Part shown: positions 13,101 to 25,084 of the stretch, piece by piece
How positions within the stretch are numbered: position 1 is the stretch's first letter
How the letters are laid out: each line of letters starts with the position of its first letter
Assembly (NCBI GenBank): GCA_012064385.1
Contig: QRDG01000533.1
Span: forward strand, 1,799,149-1,863,148
Reading direction: 5' to 3'
Source of the DNA: Puccinellia tenuiflora
Lineage: Eukaryota; Streptophyta; Magnoliopsida; Poales; Poaceae
Length of the DNA stretch: 64,000 bases
The notes under the pieces: generated by a model
What the model was told of the DNA's origin: nothing
Seen by the model: the letters and a program-made list of their open reading frames with translations, nothing else
Databases searched by the model: none
Translations under genes and position numbers: made by a program

Positions 13101-13573
13101 GTTCTAGATGATTTTGGGGGAGTGAGGATACCATTTTGTGCACTCCTCAATTGTGCATGAAAATTGGGGAGCTTCTCCATTTTATTTAGAACTCTCGCTT
13201 TGGATCTTTTTGTTTGCTTTTCTCCTTTGTGGAGATGTTTAAAATGATTTCATCTTTTTGCAATCTTTGGATCCTCAATATAGTTTGATTTCCTCTAATT
13301 ATTCGTCAATGAATAAGTGCATTTGGTTTCACTCATATCTTGAGAAATGCACACCTTTATGGAGGAACTCTTATTATATTGGCTCTCTAAATTTTCTTCC
13401 CATTTCGGCAATCGATGCCAATGAGGGAGAAGTTTAGAGGGTTTAAGGGAATTTGGGTTTTATGCGCTTTGCTTGCATTTGCCTTTAATGCGCTTTGCAT
13501 CCTTGCTCGTGTGTCTTGCAAGATGCTTTATTCATTATATAAACCCTCTTAAACGGGATTGTCATCAATTACC
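10163..13573 (+). other. Non-coding interior of the Copia element
   Basis: AT-rich sequence rich in TTGT and TTGGTAT runs, with no ORF over about 100 codons and no recognisable pol motif. It replaces the ~4 kb pol region that autonomous SIRE/Maximus elements carry. An (AT)n run lies near 11856-11870. Confidence 0.75.
12477..12593. other. Assembly gap (N at 12533) flanked by a ~56-base duplication
   Basis: GAGCTATGTGCTATGCTTTT begins at 12477 and again at 12534, immediately after the single N. The two copies run in parallel for about 56 bases with several small differences. This is what two overlapping, error-rich contig ends joined across a gap would look like. Confidence 0.7.
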
Positions 13574-13587
13574 AAAATGGGGGAGAT
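13574..13587 (+). other. Polypurine tract of the Copia element
   Basis: AAAATGGGGGAGAT lies directly against the TG of the 3' LTR, the expected position for plus-strand DNA priming. Confidence 0.85.
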
Positions 13588-15964
13588 TGAAAGTGCATGG
13601 TTGATCCCATGCATGGGTTTTGGTAATTAATGACAATCTCTATGGACTAATATTTGCTTTGAGCTCTATGTGTAGGTTGTCCTTTAGCTTGTGTCAAGAT
13701 CATTGTTGATCAAGGCCAAGCTTGTCTCCATGTGTTGGAGTCAAGGTGCTTTGCTTGATCTCCATGTGTTGGAGTCAAGCTCAAGGGAAGAAAAGATTTG
13801 TGTTGATCAAGGCTAAGTGCGGGTTGATCGACACTCAAGTCCAAGTGAAGATATGCCGAAGAGTGCTTTCCCCATCTTGGTGTATGGGGGAGCGTCATAT
13901 GATTCTTCACCAAGCGAAGCGCAATCAAGAAGATGGTTCGCCTTGAGGAGATGAAGATCGTCTCCATCGACCTCAAGTGGATTAATGCGCAAGGCAAAGG
14001 TATGATCTTGGTAGGGTTTCTATTTTACCGGTCTCATGTTGTTTAGTGAGAGACCGGGTTATAGGATAGATACCGTACTATCAAGAGGGGCTCTCGACCG
14101 AGTATCGTGATCGTATCGTTCGTGGAGAGCTCAAACCTTTGCATCCATGCAATCATCTTTATTGGTTCTTATTTGGCTTTTATCCATGTGAGAATTTAGA
14201 GCTTGTGTTCATCTCCATACCAAGCTCTAGTTCATCAAAAACGGATCTCATGAATATCTTCTTGCGTTTTTGATATCGGAGGTTTACCGGTTTGTCTCTT
14301 CTACGAGAGGTCAAACTCTCTCCTTATAATTTCCTCCTCACATGATAGGACTATGATGTGTATATGCATGATCTTGTAGGGCTTGTGATTATCTTCGAAA
14401 CAAGCCCAAGATCATTGAAAACGGAGTCTTGATGAAAAGCTTGTGAGTTTTCGGTGTTGGAGATTTTGCCGGTTCATCTGCTTGGAAAGGTCTCACCATT
14501 CCATCCCTCCGCACAATCTCCTTTGCTTGTTTTCATATTTTCAGTTTTTGTAGGGTAAGCTCTTGTCGTCCTCTTTCCAACAAAATTGGATTCACTCGAT
14601 TCGGACTTCATTTGCAAAAGTTATGGCAGTTCTGGTTTTCTCTGTTTGGATCTACCCCGGAGAGGGTCCGGAGTCTCCGGTCACACCGGAGTCTCCGCCC
14701 CCAAGGACCCGGAGTCTCCGGCCTGTGTTTTTCGCTGCCGTTTGTGTCTGTGTGGTGCGCCTCTGGATAGGGGTCCGGAGCTACCCCGGAGGGTGCCCGG
14801 AGTCTCCGGCCTGGCCGGAGTCTCCGGCCCCAAGGACCGGAATCTCCGGCCTCCCCGATGACCCAGCAGGCCGGAGTCTCCGGTCACTTACTCCGGAGTC
14901 TCCGGCCTGGACTGGCTCCAACGACTAGTTTTTGGGGGAGGCTATAAAAAGCCTCCTTCCCCCCAAAACCTGGTTGCTGCTCTTGCTCACTTGTTCTTGC
15001 TCTTCCCCTTTGCCCTAATCCTTGTGAGCTTGATTCCTCTCTTCCCCTCCAATGATTCTTGCCCAAATTTAGGGTTCCAAGAGAGGAGATCTAGATCTAC
15101 CTTTCCACCAATCAAAATCCCCTCTAAGTGAGGGAAACTTGTGGATCTAGATTTTGGGGTTGCTTTGTGTTCATCCCCTTTGTTCTTCCTCTCTTATTCC
15201 CTCCATAGCATTAGTTGCTTTGGTTGGAATTTGAGAGTGAAGGATTTGAGCACTTGTGTGCTCTTGCCTTTTGCATTTGTTGCATCGGGTTGCTCCCTCC
15301 ATGGTGATACGTGAAGATCAAAGTTGAGAAGCTTGTTACTCTTGGGTGCATTGTGTTCCCAAGAGCTTGTTGCCTCTTGGGTGCATTGTGTACCCTAGAC
15401 GGTTTGGAGGTGCCGCGAAGACTTCACTTGTGAAGCTTCGGCACGAGTTTGGGAGCCCCCAATTGAGTTGTGGGTGTGTGCCCCAAGAAGAGTTGTAAAC
15501 GGCTCCGGAATCCGCCTTGAAGGATTCCAATAGTGGAAGGTGAACCAATCCCTTGGGTGAGGTTCATCGGAGAATAGGGTGAGGCCTTTGTGGCATCTTG
15601 AGTAGGCCTTTTGTGGCGAGCTCACACCCCTCCAACGAGACGTACTCCCTTAACAAGGAGGAACTCGGGAATACATCCTCGTCTCCGCGTGCCTCGGTTA
15701 TTTCTATACCCGAGCTTTACTTATGCAATTTACATTGTGATAGCCTTCGTGCTTGAAGTTCATATCTTGCTATCATCTTGTTGCTTGAATTGCTTAGCAT
15801 AAGTTGTTGGTGCACATAGGTGAACCTAGAATATTAGGTTGTTGGCTTGTTAATTTAAACACCTAGTTTTATTCCGCAATTATCAAGCCCCTAATTAGAA
15901 AAAGTTTTAATCGCCTATTCACCCCCCCCCTCTAGGCGACATCCGGGCATTGTTTGTTCTTTCA
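13588..15964 (+). repeat. 3' LTR of the Copia element
   Basis: Second copy of the LTR (TGAAAGTG to TTCTTTCA), about 2377 bases. It lacks the 5185-5290 duplication and has fewer palindrome units (14662-14911) than the 5' copy. TATA box at 14943-14950. Confidence 0.88.
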
Positions 15965-16363
15965 CCTGTGCACTGCTCCCAGGTACTGCTTCGGTCAGCA
16001 GCAGGAGGACTGACTGCCCATCCCATGACCACCGAGTCAAGGGTTAGGCAGCGCGTCCCATCGTGCCAGTGGCAGGACGCCTGCCCCGTGATTGTAGGGA
16101 CACGACGTGAGCCTTGACCAGGTGCCGAGGTAGAGCTTCATTCCTCCCGATCCGGCATAGGCATGCCAGATACCTCATGACTCGGTTTCTCCTTCCCTGC
16201 ACACAAGAAGAACAAAGAAGATTCCGACATATAATCTGCATGATCCGACATAAGGGTATGTCGGTTGGCCTTGACCCGGTCAACTCCGGGTTCAGCAATA
16301 CGGTATGTCGGTTTGGGTTGACCCGGTCAACTCTGGGTCCACACATATTTCACCATCTTGACC
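15965..16363. other. Unclassified GC-rich flank with a local direct repeat
   Basis: No gene recognised. Around 16255-16345 a unit containing GGTATGTCGGTT and TTGACCCGGTCAACTC occurs twice in tandem. The sequence does not continue the chromovirus fragment on the other side of the Copia element. Confidence 0.4.
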
Positions 16364-16698
16364 CTATTCGGGGGCTGCCCCCCGACACTCTCGGTCTGGC
16401 GCCGCTCTCCATCGCACCATTGTTGTTGGAAGCCCCAAGATAAGCGGAGCAACACCATCGTCACCGCATCGACATCCTCTATTTCCTCGTAGAAGGATTC
16501 GTAGGAAGGCCATTATGAGCCGCCGCTCAGGTTGGTCACTGACGACGCTGTAAATCAATGTGGGGGTTCCATTCTGGATCCACGGTTGCCCGCACTCTGC
16601 ACGCATGCTAGAACATAATTTCGGTGCCTCGTCGGAGCACGATGCGGCCACTCAGATTAGTTGCCCGTGGCCTTGGTTGCGCGGGAGAGGGGGAGGCT

Positions 16699-16902
16699 TC
16701 AACAAAATGCCTCGACGAGGAAGGAGGGCAGGAGGCAGGCGCGTCGGAGGAAGGCCGGGTCGTCGGCGATGAAGCGAAGCCACTGTCTGCTCGTGGCCGC
16801 GCAGTGGAGGACGTTCACGGAGTCCGACACGCATGTGAAGATCTCCCGGAGGATGTCGTCCGGGAGCGCGCCGGTGGCCTCATCTGCTGCCCACGTCGCC
16901 AT
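16699..16902 (-). pseudogene. F-box protein N-terminus, truncated
   Basis: The minus-strand ORF starts MATWAADEATGALPDDILRE and continues with IFTCVSDSVNVLHCAATSRQW and FLRRACLLPSFLVEAF. This is the LPDD(I/L)LxEIF start and CxxxSRxWRxxI pattern of the F-box, the segment that docks substrate receptors to SKP1 in SCF ubiquitin ligases. It ends after 67 codons. The next ~340 bases on that strand (to about 16364) read as short disconnected ORFs rather than a repeat or kelch domain. It is probably a remnant of a grass F-box gene. Confidence 0.7.
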
Positions 16903-17494
16903 GGCCGTCGTCTCGGCTTGACAACGTGACTTCGTGCTTCGTCCCGATGTGATCTAATTTTTTTTTGCGAATTTAGGAAGATTTATTAATCATGTGACAG
17001 GATTACAATCACTCTCGAAAGTATCAGCGAGAAAATTTGGATTGGGTTATAGTTTATCCATAGGCACCTCCTCCTTTTACTACTAGCTTAGCACATAAAT
17101 CAGGCGTACGCTGATCTGCGCGCCGTGGCCCGTGGTACAATTGGCCGCTAGTCGAGGCCAACGCGGTCGTCCGCTATTAAGCTGGCGTTTTTTTTTTTTT
17201 TTTGATTCGTGGTAAGAACGGACCGGTTCTAGCCCACTTGCACGTCCGCTTTCAGAAAAAGGATGTGGAGCCAGGCTACCTTATCAGTTCCCAAGCCCGC
17301 TAGAGTACATGAGACTTGAGTACTGCGGCGGCAGTGAACGGTGAATCCGTGGATGTGTGCAGGCAAATAAATGGCTGCTGGGAGCCTGGGATGGATAGGG
17401 TGATCTTCAGTATTGTCCAAGCTAGAGATCTTATCTTGGAGGATGTGCAGCAACTAGCGCCTGTTTGAAAGATACTTGTAAATATCACCTAGGT
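16903..17494. other. Intergenic, upstream of GH1
   Basis: No gene seen. Contains T-runs at about 16959-16968 and 17189-17204 and mixed sequence that is probably GH1 promoter plus old insertion debris. Confidence 0.4.
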
Positions 17495-17502
17495 TATAAA
17501 TA
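17495..17502 (+). promoter_or_regulatory. TATA box of the GH1 gene
   Basis: TATAAATA lies 71 bases upstream of the GH1 start codon at 17566, leaving a 5' UTR of roughly 40 bases if transcription starts ~30 bases downstream. Confidence 0.65.
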
Positions 17503-17565
17503 AGAAGATACAGTGGTACAGTGCAGAGAAGGTACAGGTGATCTGGTTGCAACTAGCTAGCAGCG

Positions 17566-20500
17566 ATGCCTGCCATCACATTCTTCTCCCTGCTGCTGTT
17601 CCTCTCTTCTCCTGTTCTTGGCTTCAGGAGGAGAGACTTCCCTCAGGACTTTGTCTTCGGAGCCGCCACCTCTGCTTACCAGGTAAAAATTATCCAAATT
17701 TTATTTTGTTTCGCTTTTTGTTTGCGTATTTTGGACGAAAGGCTCTGGGTCCTGCTTCCCATTTAAGCAAAACAAACAAAAAGCTGAAACAAGTACTGTT
17801 CGCTGGGATCCACTACAAGAAAGCATAACGACCACACAATCTTATCATATTGTTTTTCGCATTTTAGATAGATTTTGTAGCTCCTTTTCTTTTTCAACTC
17901 GTATATGTCACTTCGGTTAACTTGGGCATTTTTTTGAGTTAATTAATTTACTTTTAGTATGAGGGTGCTGCAGCTGAGGATGGCAGGAGCCCAAGTATAT
18001 GGGACACCTTCACTCACGCAGGTAACTTATTTACTGTCAGTTTTGTGACCAAATAAACCAAACCTAGTTGGGTTCCAATTTGAGCATCTCAGTAAAACTT
18101 TGTTTGATCATATTCTCCTATCTGACGGCAGAGAAAATGGCGGATAAAAGCACAGGCGATGTCGCTGCTGACGGGTACCACAAGTACAAGGTAATCGTGA
18201 TTAATATTTACCTGCCCAGCAATGAACTTCTGTTCTTTTTTCTCTGGGAAAAGAAAACAGTATCTTGCTTTTTTCTCGTTGAATTTTCTCAACAACTTTT
18301 AGATGGGAACTATGATTTGTTGCTTATTTTAGACTAATGGCATCGACTGATATGTTTCAGGACGATGTCAAGCTCATGGCTGACACTAACCTAGAGGCGT
18401 ACAGATTCTCCATCTCTTGGTCTAGGCTCATACCAGGTATAAAAGCTTACCACAATATTTCCATTGCAGTACTCAATAATATTTTGAAAATGTTTGATAT
18501 TTCATAATTGAGATTTGCAGATGGGAGGGGAGCTGTCAATCCAATAGGACTGGAGTACTACAACAACCTGATAGATGAGCTAGTGAAACATGGTACTGTT
18601 ATTTGTACCAGTCTTTATAAATTATAGTGTACTGACAACCGATTTCCTCTTCCAACCATATCATATATTAGCAACAGTGAACAATCTATCCAAGTTAACA
18701 ATTTCTGTATTGTTCTTCCTCTGCTATCTGAAGCTCTGAATATGTATCCTTCACGATTCTTTAGGGATTCAAGTTCATGTTATGCTCTGCCATCTCGATT
18801 TCCCACAAGTATTGGATGATGAGTATGGAGGATGGTTAAGCCCTACAATTGTGTAATTATCCGTACTTTCTCTTTGTTGCGTTGATATTGCTCAAACGCT
18901 GAAAAATATTCAACCATTTTTAAGATAATGGATGTACCCTCTGTAATATGCAGTGAAAATTACTAGATGATTCCTTTCCATTTCCTCACCAGTGGCACTA
19001 CAAAATACAGGGAGGACTTCACAGCGTTTGCAGATGTGTGCTTCAGGGAGTTTGGAGACAGGGTTTCATACTGGACTACAATAGACGAACCTAATGTCAG
19101 CGCAATAGGGTCTTATGATAGCGGACTATTTGCACCCGGACATTGCTCCGACCCTTTTGGAATAACAAAATGTACAGTGGGGAACTCAACCGTGGAACCA
19201 TACATAGCAGCTCATAACATGATATTGGCACATGCATCAGCTACTAGACTTTACAGGCGGAAATATCGAGTGAGTGATCTTGTGTCCATAATTGATAGCA
19301 ACTCTTTTTTGCTAGCACATTACTCCATTTTTTGTCAGATATCAAGGCTGCCGCTACGACAAACTATCCAAATACACAACACCTCTAGCCCCTAGCACTT
19401 GAACAACAAATCGTAATCCACGAAGATAACACCTCAACAAAATGCGGAGGACAAGACCAAAGCCACATAATGACCCAAAAAACACACTTCTTTTACTTCT
19501 GCACACGATATATTTTCACGAGCAAACATCTACCTGTACATGAAAAGAGTTGCGTATAGGCTGTGCAGAAGGGAAGTGTTGGCATAAATGTTTACTCTTC
19601 TTGGAGTTACCCTTTGACGAACTCTAACGAGGATCTAGAAGCAGCTAAAAGATACCTAGACTTCATGTTCGGGTGGTATGTTATTTTGATTCCTATATTT
19701 GTTTTCGCATTCTGGAATGTGCAAGATAATTAACGTGTGGTTCTTTGTAGGATATTAGAGCCCTTTGTATCTGGAGATTATCCCGAAGCGATGAAGAAAA
19801 ATGTTGGGACTCGACTTCCATCTTTCACAAATTCCCAATCCCAAGTTGTCAAGGGTTCTATTGATTTCGTAGGAATAAATCACTACTATTCTATCTATGT
19901 TAATGATCGTCCTTTAGACAAAGGCACTCGCGACTATGCAGCAGACATGTCTGTCTACCAAAGAGGTAAATTTAGTTTATATTGATGCTCATAATTTCGT
20001 AGGAATGAGAATGAGATTCAGTTATCTTGTACAACGTGTTAATAAAAATGTATACGTACATAGTAATTTGTTGCTGCATCTCAAGTATACACACAAATCT
20101 GAGAAAATATGGTTGGAATGCTGACACAACATCCGTTTCTGTGATGCAGCATCTAGAACAAAACCACCAAGTGGCAAGGTAAAAAAAATCCAACCATGTT
20201 TGTCAGAGATGCTAGTGGCTTCAACTATTTTAAACATACATATATCATATACGAATTATAATATAACATGAGATACTAAAAATACATGAACTGCGCTTTG
20301 AAGCTCATATGATTGAGCAAGATACATACCAAAATTTTCTTTGGATTGCAGTATGTGCCATCATCTTCGCCAAGTGACCCGGAAGGATTGCAATTTGTGC
20401 TGCAATACCTAACAGAGGCCTACGGCAGCCTTCCTATTTATGTTCAGGAGAATGGCAAGTCGAACAAATGATTTTTATGTTCCACGATGTTTTGGTTCAG

Positions 20501-20984
20501 TATATCTCTATAAGATTACGGCCATGTTTATGTGGACATCACAGCTTATACTTCACTGAAGTTTTGAAAATATCTCCGGCCTTGTCATTCCTCTTTTCAG
20601 GTAACGTATCGAACGACACTCTCGACGACACCGACAGGGTAGAATACTTGAAGACCTACATGGGTAGCACACTGAAGGCACTCAGGTTAGCCATTCGTAC
20701 AACAAATATCCCCAAGACGGTTCAGACATGATTATCCTGACGTAGTTTTGCTCTGCAGGAATGGAGCTAATGTAAAAGGGTACTTCGTCTGGGCCTTCCT
20801 GGATGTCTTCGAGTTCCTTGCAGGATACCAGTCACGGTACGGCCTGTACCGTGTGGATTTCGACGACGAGGCGCTGCCACGGCAAGCCAGGCTCTCTGCC
20901 CGCTGGTACTCTGGTTTCCTGAAGAACAATGTCATCTATGTACAGAGCCAACTCGACATTACAGGACCACATGCTCGACAATGA
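17566..20984 (+). CDS. GH1 family beta-glucosidase (possible transglucosidase), 13 exons, intact
   Basis: Secreted or vacuolar glycoside hydrolase family 1 enzyme. Exons by eye: 17566-17682, 17958-18021, 18132-18190, 18361-18436, 18521-18592, 18765-18852, 19011-19269, 19560-19675, 19751-19965, 20150-20178, 20352-20454, 20601-20685 and 20759-20984. Together they give 1509 bases, 502 residues, without a stop. An N-terminal signal peptide (TFFSLLLFLSSPVLG) precedes RRDFPQDFVFGAATSAYQ. The acid/base motif is TIDEP rather than TFNEP and the nucleophile motif is VQENG rather than (I/V)TENG; both glutamates are kept. The tail has FVWAFLDVFEFLAGY and YGLYRVDFDD, the aglycone and glycone pocket region. 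The intron after exon 11 uses a GC donor (AATG|GCAAGT). It resembles the rice GH1 cluster that includes Os9BGlu31. The exact substrate (phytohormone, phenylpropanoid or other glucoside) cannot be told from sequence. Confidence 0.92.
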
Positions 20985-22839
20985 GTTTATGTAATCAGAT
21001 GCACCCTGCAGTTATGCTTTAGGTTTTGGCAACTAAGGAGAATTCTGAATTGAAGGAAATGATTCCAGTAAACAAAATGGATCTGTATACGTACATTCAT
21101 GCAGTACATATTACATTATTTGTTAGCAAAACATGTCAACTTTCGTTGTGCTCACTATTTTCGAGAGTTGTCTACTCTTCAGAGTTCGGGTCACTGCGTC
21201 CTATTTATGGAGGCATGCTCGCGATTGGAGCAAATGTCGAAATATATTTTACGTCATATGGGTTTCAGTATAATTTGCGTATTAGTCCTCCTTCACCACA
21301 GGGTTAATGTTTTGTCACATGTGACATATTTTTTCCTACGAGTTTTCCCCCATACTCTATCCTACCTTCTCGCTACTCTCTCATCGGCTGTGTGCATCCT
21401 AATTGTGCAGAAGTCGGATGTGGACTCTTTCGATTGTATCAGCTTGATCTAAACTTTCAAACCTAATAAAGCGCACCCTTTATCGAAAAAATGTCAACTT
21501 TTGGGTCTTACAGAGATGATGAAATATGTGCGCGGTTCTTTGCTACATTAGCAATTTCTTCTACTGTTAAATAAACACTAATCAAGTTTTTAAATAACAA
21601 ATTGCTGGAAAATTAGGTAAGTTTGTGAATGTTTGGTGGAGTCTGTGGAGGGTAGTCTACTACCCCGAGCTATCAGCGGTAGATACTTCGGTATGGTGTC
21701 ATGAGATGGTTGGTTTGGACATGGTCGTTGCAGTGATTTTCCGATCGCAGACCAGATCACTTTGGGGTTTTCATTTTCTTGTCGCGAACACATAGTTTTG
21801 ATATTATATGACTTTGCTACTTGCCGGCGTGTTTATTTCGTTTGTACGTGTGTGTGCGCGTTGGTGTTGTTTGTGTGCATTCTAACTATGCAAGTACGGT
21901 GTCTGTTCATTTTGTTTGTGTCCTCTTGATGCTCAATTTCGAGCTTATAAATCCAACCTTTGTTGAAAAAAAATCAACGGTATATACTTGAAAAGATTTC
22001 ACCTGAGTATGTGCCAAACAATCTAAAGCACACATATGACCGACGCCCTTAGCAAATAATGACGGATGTAATTAGTGCGGCCCTTAGTTGAGATTTCACT
22101 CGAAATATTTTCCGGCATGCAACTCTGCCAGAAAATAAGGGACATGTGTTGGCAATTATTTTTGGCCACATGTCTGCCAAGTGTATTGAAAATAAGGGGC
22201 ATGCGAATCGATTTTAGTTCAGCCCATTGCTGCCACAAGCCTTGACGGGTCCCTCTAGATCGAATTGGCTCTTTGACTAGCGCGCGAGCGAGCTGGCTCT
22301 CTCTGTTCCCTTTTTGTTTTTTTCTACCTCCGGTCCGCGCGTGCCAAGCAATACGCCTTCTTTTCTCCTTTTTTTTCAGCACGTGAGCTGGCTCCCTCTA
22401 TATCCCATTTTCTGCCACCGTTCTCCTTTTCTCTCACGCACATGCAGTGGTCCCGTCATTGCCTATTTTTCGCGTATGCACACGCATGCAGCGGTCCTCT
22501 CTCCTTTTCCCTTTTTTCTTCTCTACTAGGCTTATTTTTTTAGTTTTTCATCGCTAAAATTAAAAAAGTTAATAATAAAAATTAGACATAGGACATAACA
22601 GTTCACGTTTAAATTTTCTATTCCTCTTATTTCATGGAAACATATGTTTTGTTGAACATCATTTCCTTAACCCAAATTTTTTTTACTCCCATTTGGGTCA
22701 GTGGTAGTTTTATTTCAGATCTCATTTTCCCTTTTTCTATTCCCTTTTTGTGAAAACATATATTTTGTATGAATTTTTTTGGTAATTTTTTTTAATTCCC
22801 TTTTTGGGTTAGTGGGTTAGTGGTTTTTTTGGGGAAAAA
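20985..22839. other. GH1 3' UTR and intergenic region
   Basis: No gene seen. Two stretches ending in AATAAAGCGCACCCTTTATCG-A-run-like sequence (near 21470-21490) and CCAACCTTTGTTGAAAAAAA (near 21954-21973) look like old non-LTR retroelement 3' tails, but no coding part is present. From 22560 it becomes strongly AT-rich. Confidence 0.4.
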
Positions 22840-24424
22840 CAGGTGGGAGTAGGAAATAAAACACTTTCTACTAGTATAAAAAATTATGACAAAAAAGAAC
22901 TACCACTTTCTACTAGTATGGACATGTTTCCTTTTTTACGGAAGAAAAAATGTATGAAAACATTTTTTCTTTATACCAAATTTATTTTGAATTCTCTTTT
23001 TGGGGCCGTTGTTTTTCTATGGGTAAGAATAATGGGTGGGGATATGAAAAAAAAACTTTCCACTAGTATAGAAAATAGGTACAAACAGAACTAACACTTC
23101 CTACTAGTAACATATTCTACTAGTTTTTAGCCTGTTAACTTGTATGCTAAACACATGGTAAAACATATTTACTAATTTAAGATTGATAGTTTTCTTGCTA
23201 TATACTTGGTAACATATTCTACTAGTTTTTTAGCCTCATAACTTATGTGCCTTTACTAGTATAAGTTGGTAACCTGCTTGCTATGTACTTGTTAACATCA
23301 TCAATTAGTTTTTTAGATTGGTAACTTGTGTTCTAGATAGTTCGTAACACTTTTATTAGTTTAATATTTGGTAACCTGCTTTTTAGGGGCTTGGGTACAT
23401 CATCTACCAGTTTTAAGCTTGTTAACATGTGTTTTACATACATGGTAACACATTTAATACTTTAAGACTCATAACTTGCTTTGCTAGGGGCTCGATAACG
23501 TATTCTACTGGTTTTTATCCTTGTATCTTGTGTGCTAGATACCTGATAACATGTTTACTAGTTTTAAAATTAAAAAATTTCTTGCTAGGTGCTTGGTAAT
23601 ATATTCTACTAGGTTTTAGCTTGGTAACTTGTGTGCTAGATATATGGTGATATGTTTGTTAGTTTTAAGATTGGTAATTTCTTTGCTAGGTGTTTGATAA
23701 CATATTCTACTAGTTTTTAGCCTAGTAACTTATGTGCTAGATATATGGTAAAATATTTTTACTAATTTAAGATTGATAATTTTCTTGTAATATGCTTGGT
23801 AACATATTCTACTAGTTTTTTTTAGCCTGGTAACTTTGTGTGCCTTCACTAGTTTGAGTTGGTAACTTCCTTGCTATGTGCTTGGTAACATCATCAATTA
23901 GTTATTAGTTTGGTAACTTGTGTTCCAAATATGTGGTAAACACCTTTGTAAGTTTAAAATTGGTCACTTGCTTGTCATGGGCTTGGTAACATCAACTACT
24001 ACTTTTTAGCTTGGTAACTTGTGTTCTACAGATTTGGTAACACCTTTCATAGTTTAAGATTGGTAACTTGCTTTGCTGGGGGCTCGATAACGTATTCTAC
24101 TGGTTTTTATCCTTGTATCTTGTGTGCTAGATACCTGATAATATGTTTACTAGTTTTAAAATTGATAAATGTCTTGCTAGGTGCTTGGTAATAAATTCTA
24201 CTGGGTTTTAGCCAGGTAACTTGTCTGCTAGATATATGGTAATATGTTTGCTAGTTTTAAGATTGGTAATTTCTTTTGTAGGTGTTTCATAACATATTCT
24301 ACTTGTTTTTATCCTGGTAACATATTTACTAATTTAAGATTGATAATTTCCTTGCAATATGCTTGGTAACATATTCTACTAGTTTTTTTAGCCTGGTAAC
24401 TTTGTGTGCCTTCACTAGTTTGCG
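22840..24424. repeat. AT-rich degenerate tandem repeat with higher-order duplication
   Basis: Built from ~60-base units with the phrases GGTAACATATTCTACTAGTT, TTAGCCTGGTAACTTGTGTG and GCTAGATATATGGTAA. Blocks repeat at long range: CTCGATAACGTATTCTACTG occurs at 23491 and at 24083, and the surrounding ~200 bases match closely, so a ~590-base higher-order unit is duplicated. The array ends abruptly at about 24424 against GC-rich coding sequence. Confidence 0.75.
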
Positions 24425-25001
24425 CATGCTGGCGCCTCTGTGCACGCCCCAAGCTTTGCGTCGGGCGGATAGCCTGATCTGCCTGCAACTCCCTCTCTGC
24501 AAACTCCACCTCCTCACACGCGTCCTACGTCGTGGGCTCCCGGTGCAGCCTCTCCAGCTCCCGCGCTTTGTCGGCCCTGCGGAAGACGGCTTGCACCAGG
24601 CGACAGTGAGAGGATGCCCTCGCCGCGTTCGGCTCCTCGTGCGCCTGCCGCTGCGCTTCGGCGAGGGAGCGGGCATACTCCTCCTCCAGCACCGACTGGT
24701 GCGACAACTCCACGGCGTGCGCCTCCGACGCGTCGTTCGCGGCCATGAAGAACTCGCTGAAATGGCGTCGCCTGCTCTCCTCGCGCGCAGTGACGAATGA
24801 GTAGTACGTCCCGTGTTGCTCCGGCCAGATCTGCTGTTGTGGCTCCGGTGGCGGTTGTTCCAGCTCCAGCTCCTCCTCACCGTCCTCCGGCCACTCGAGG
24901 TCCTCATCGTTAGCCAGCGGAGGATTTTGCCCCTCCTCCGAGAAACGACGACGCGCGTCCTGGGTGAGGGTGGCCCAGGAGGTTGCTAGGCGGCGTGTCA
25001 T
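24425..25001 (-). pseudogene. Unknown GC-rich gene remnant, Glu/Gln/Arg-rich, helical
   Basis: Not recognised. The minus-strand ORF from 25001 starts MTRRLATSWATLTQDARRRF, has an acidic/proline stretch (EEELELEQPPPEPQQQ) and then a helical segment with HFSEFFMAANDASEAHAVEL and EEEYARSLAEAQRQAHEEPN. A TAG interrupts at about 24527, but the same frame stays open beyond it (EVEFAERELQADQAIRP) until it runs into the tandem repeat at 24424, so the 3' end is lost. Base composition is very unlike the AT-rich neighbour. A TATAAA box sits upstream. It could be a fragment carried by a transposon or a grass-specific gene family. Confidence 0.5.
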
Positions 25002-25084
25002 GTTGGTGGGTGGGATGGCGGCGTGGGTTGTGTTGTCTACGGCGAGATGTGATCACGGCGAGAAGCGATGGCACGATGAGCTTC

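Larger units (their letters stand above)
5074..15964 (+). mobile_element. SIRE/Maximus-like Copia LTR retrotransposon with gag only
   Basis: Both LTRs begin TGAAAGTGCATGG and end GTTCTTTCA. After the 5' LTR there is a tRNA-Met-type primer site, then a Copia gag with two zinc knuckles, then about 3.4 kb without coding potential, then a polypurine tract and the 3' LTR. No protease, integrase, RT or RNase H is visible, so it is non-autonomous. The flanking pentamers (CAACC at 5069-5073, CCTGT at 15965-15969) do not match. The 5' LTR interrupts a chromovirus fragment that does not continue on the far side, so one flank has probably been rearranged. Confidence 0.85.

Noticed and set aside
16364..16651. 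95-codon minus-strand ORF after the F-box fragment
   Set aside because: It is in a different frame and matches no F-box C-terminal domain. Likely decayed sequence.
17812..17824. CACTACAAGAAAG in GH1 intron 1, like a CACTA terminus
   Set aside because: No matching inverted end or 3-base duplication was found nearby, and the intron is short. A 12-base match alone is weak.
21470..21973. LINE or SINE copies downstream of GH1
   Set aside because: Only A-rich tails resemble such elements. No coding region, promoter boxes or target duplications were found, so no feature is claimed.
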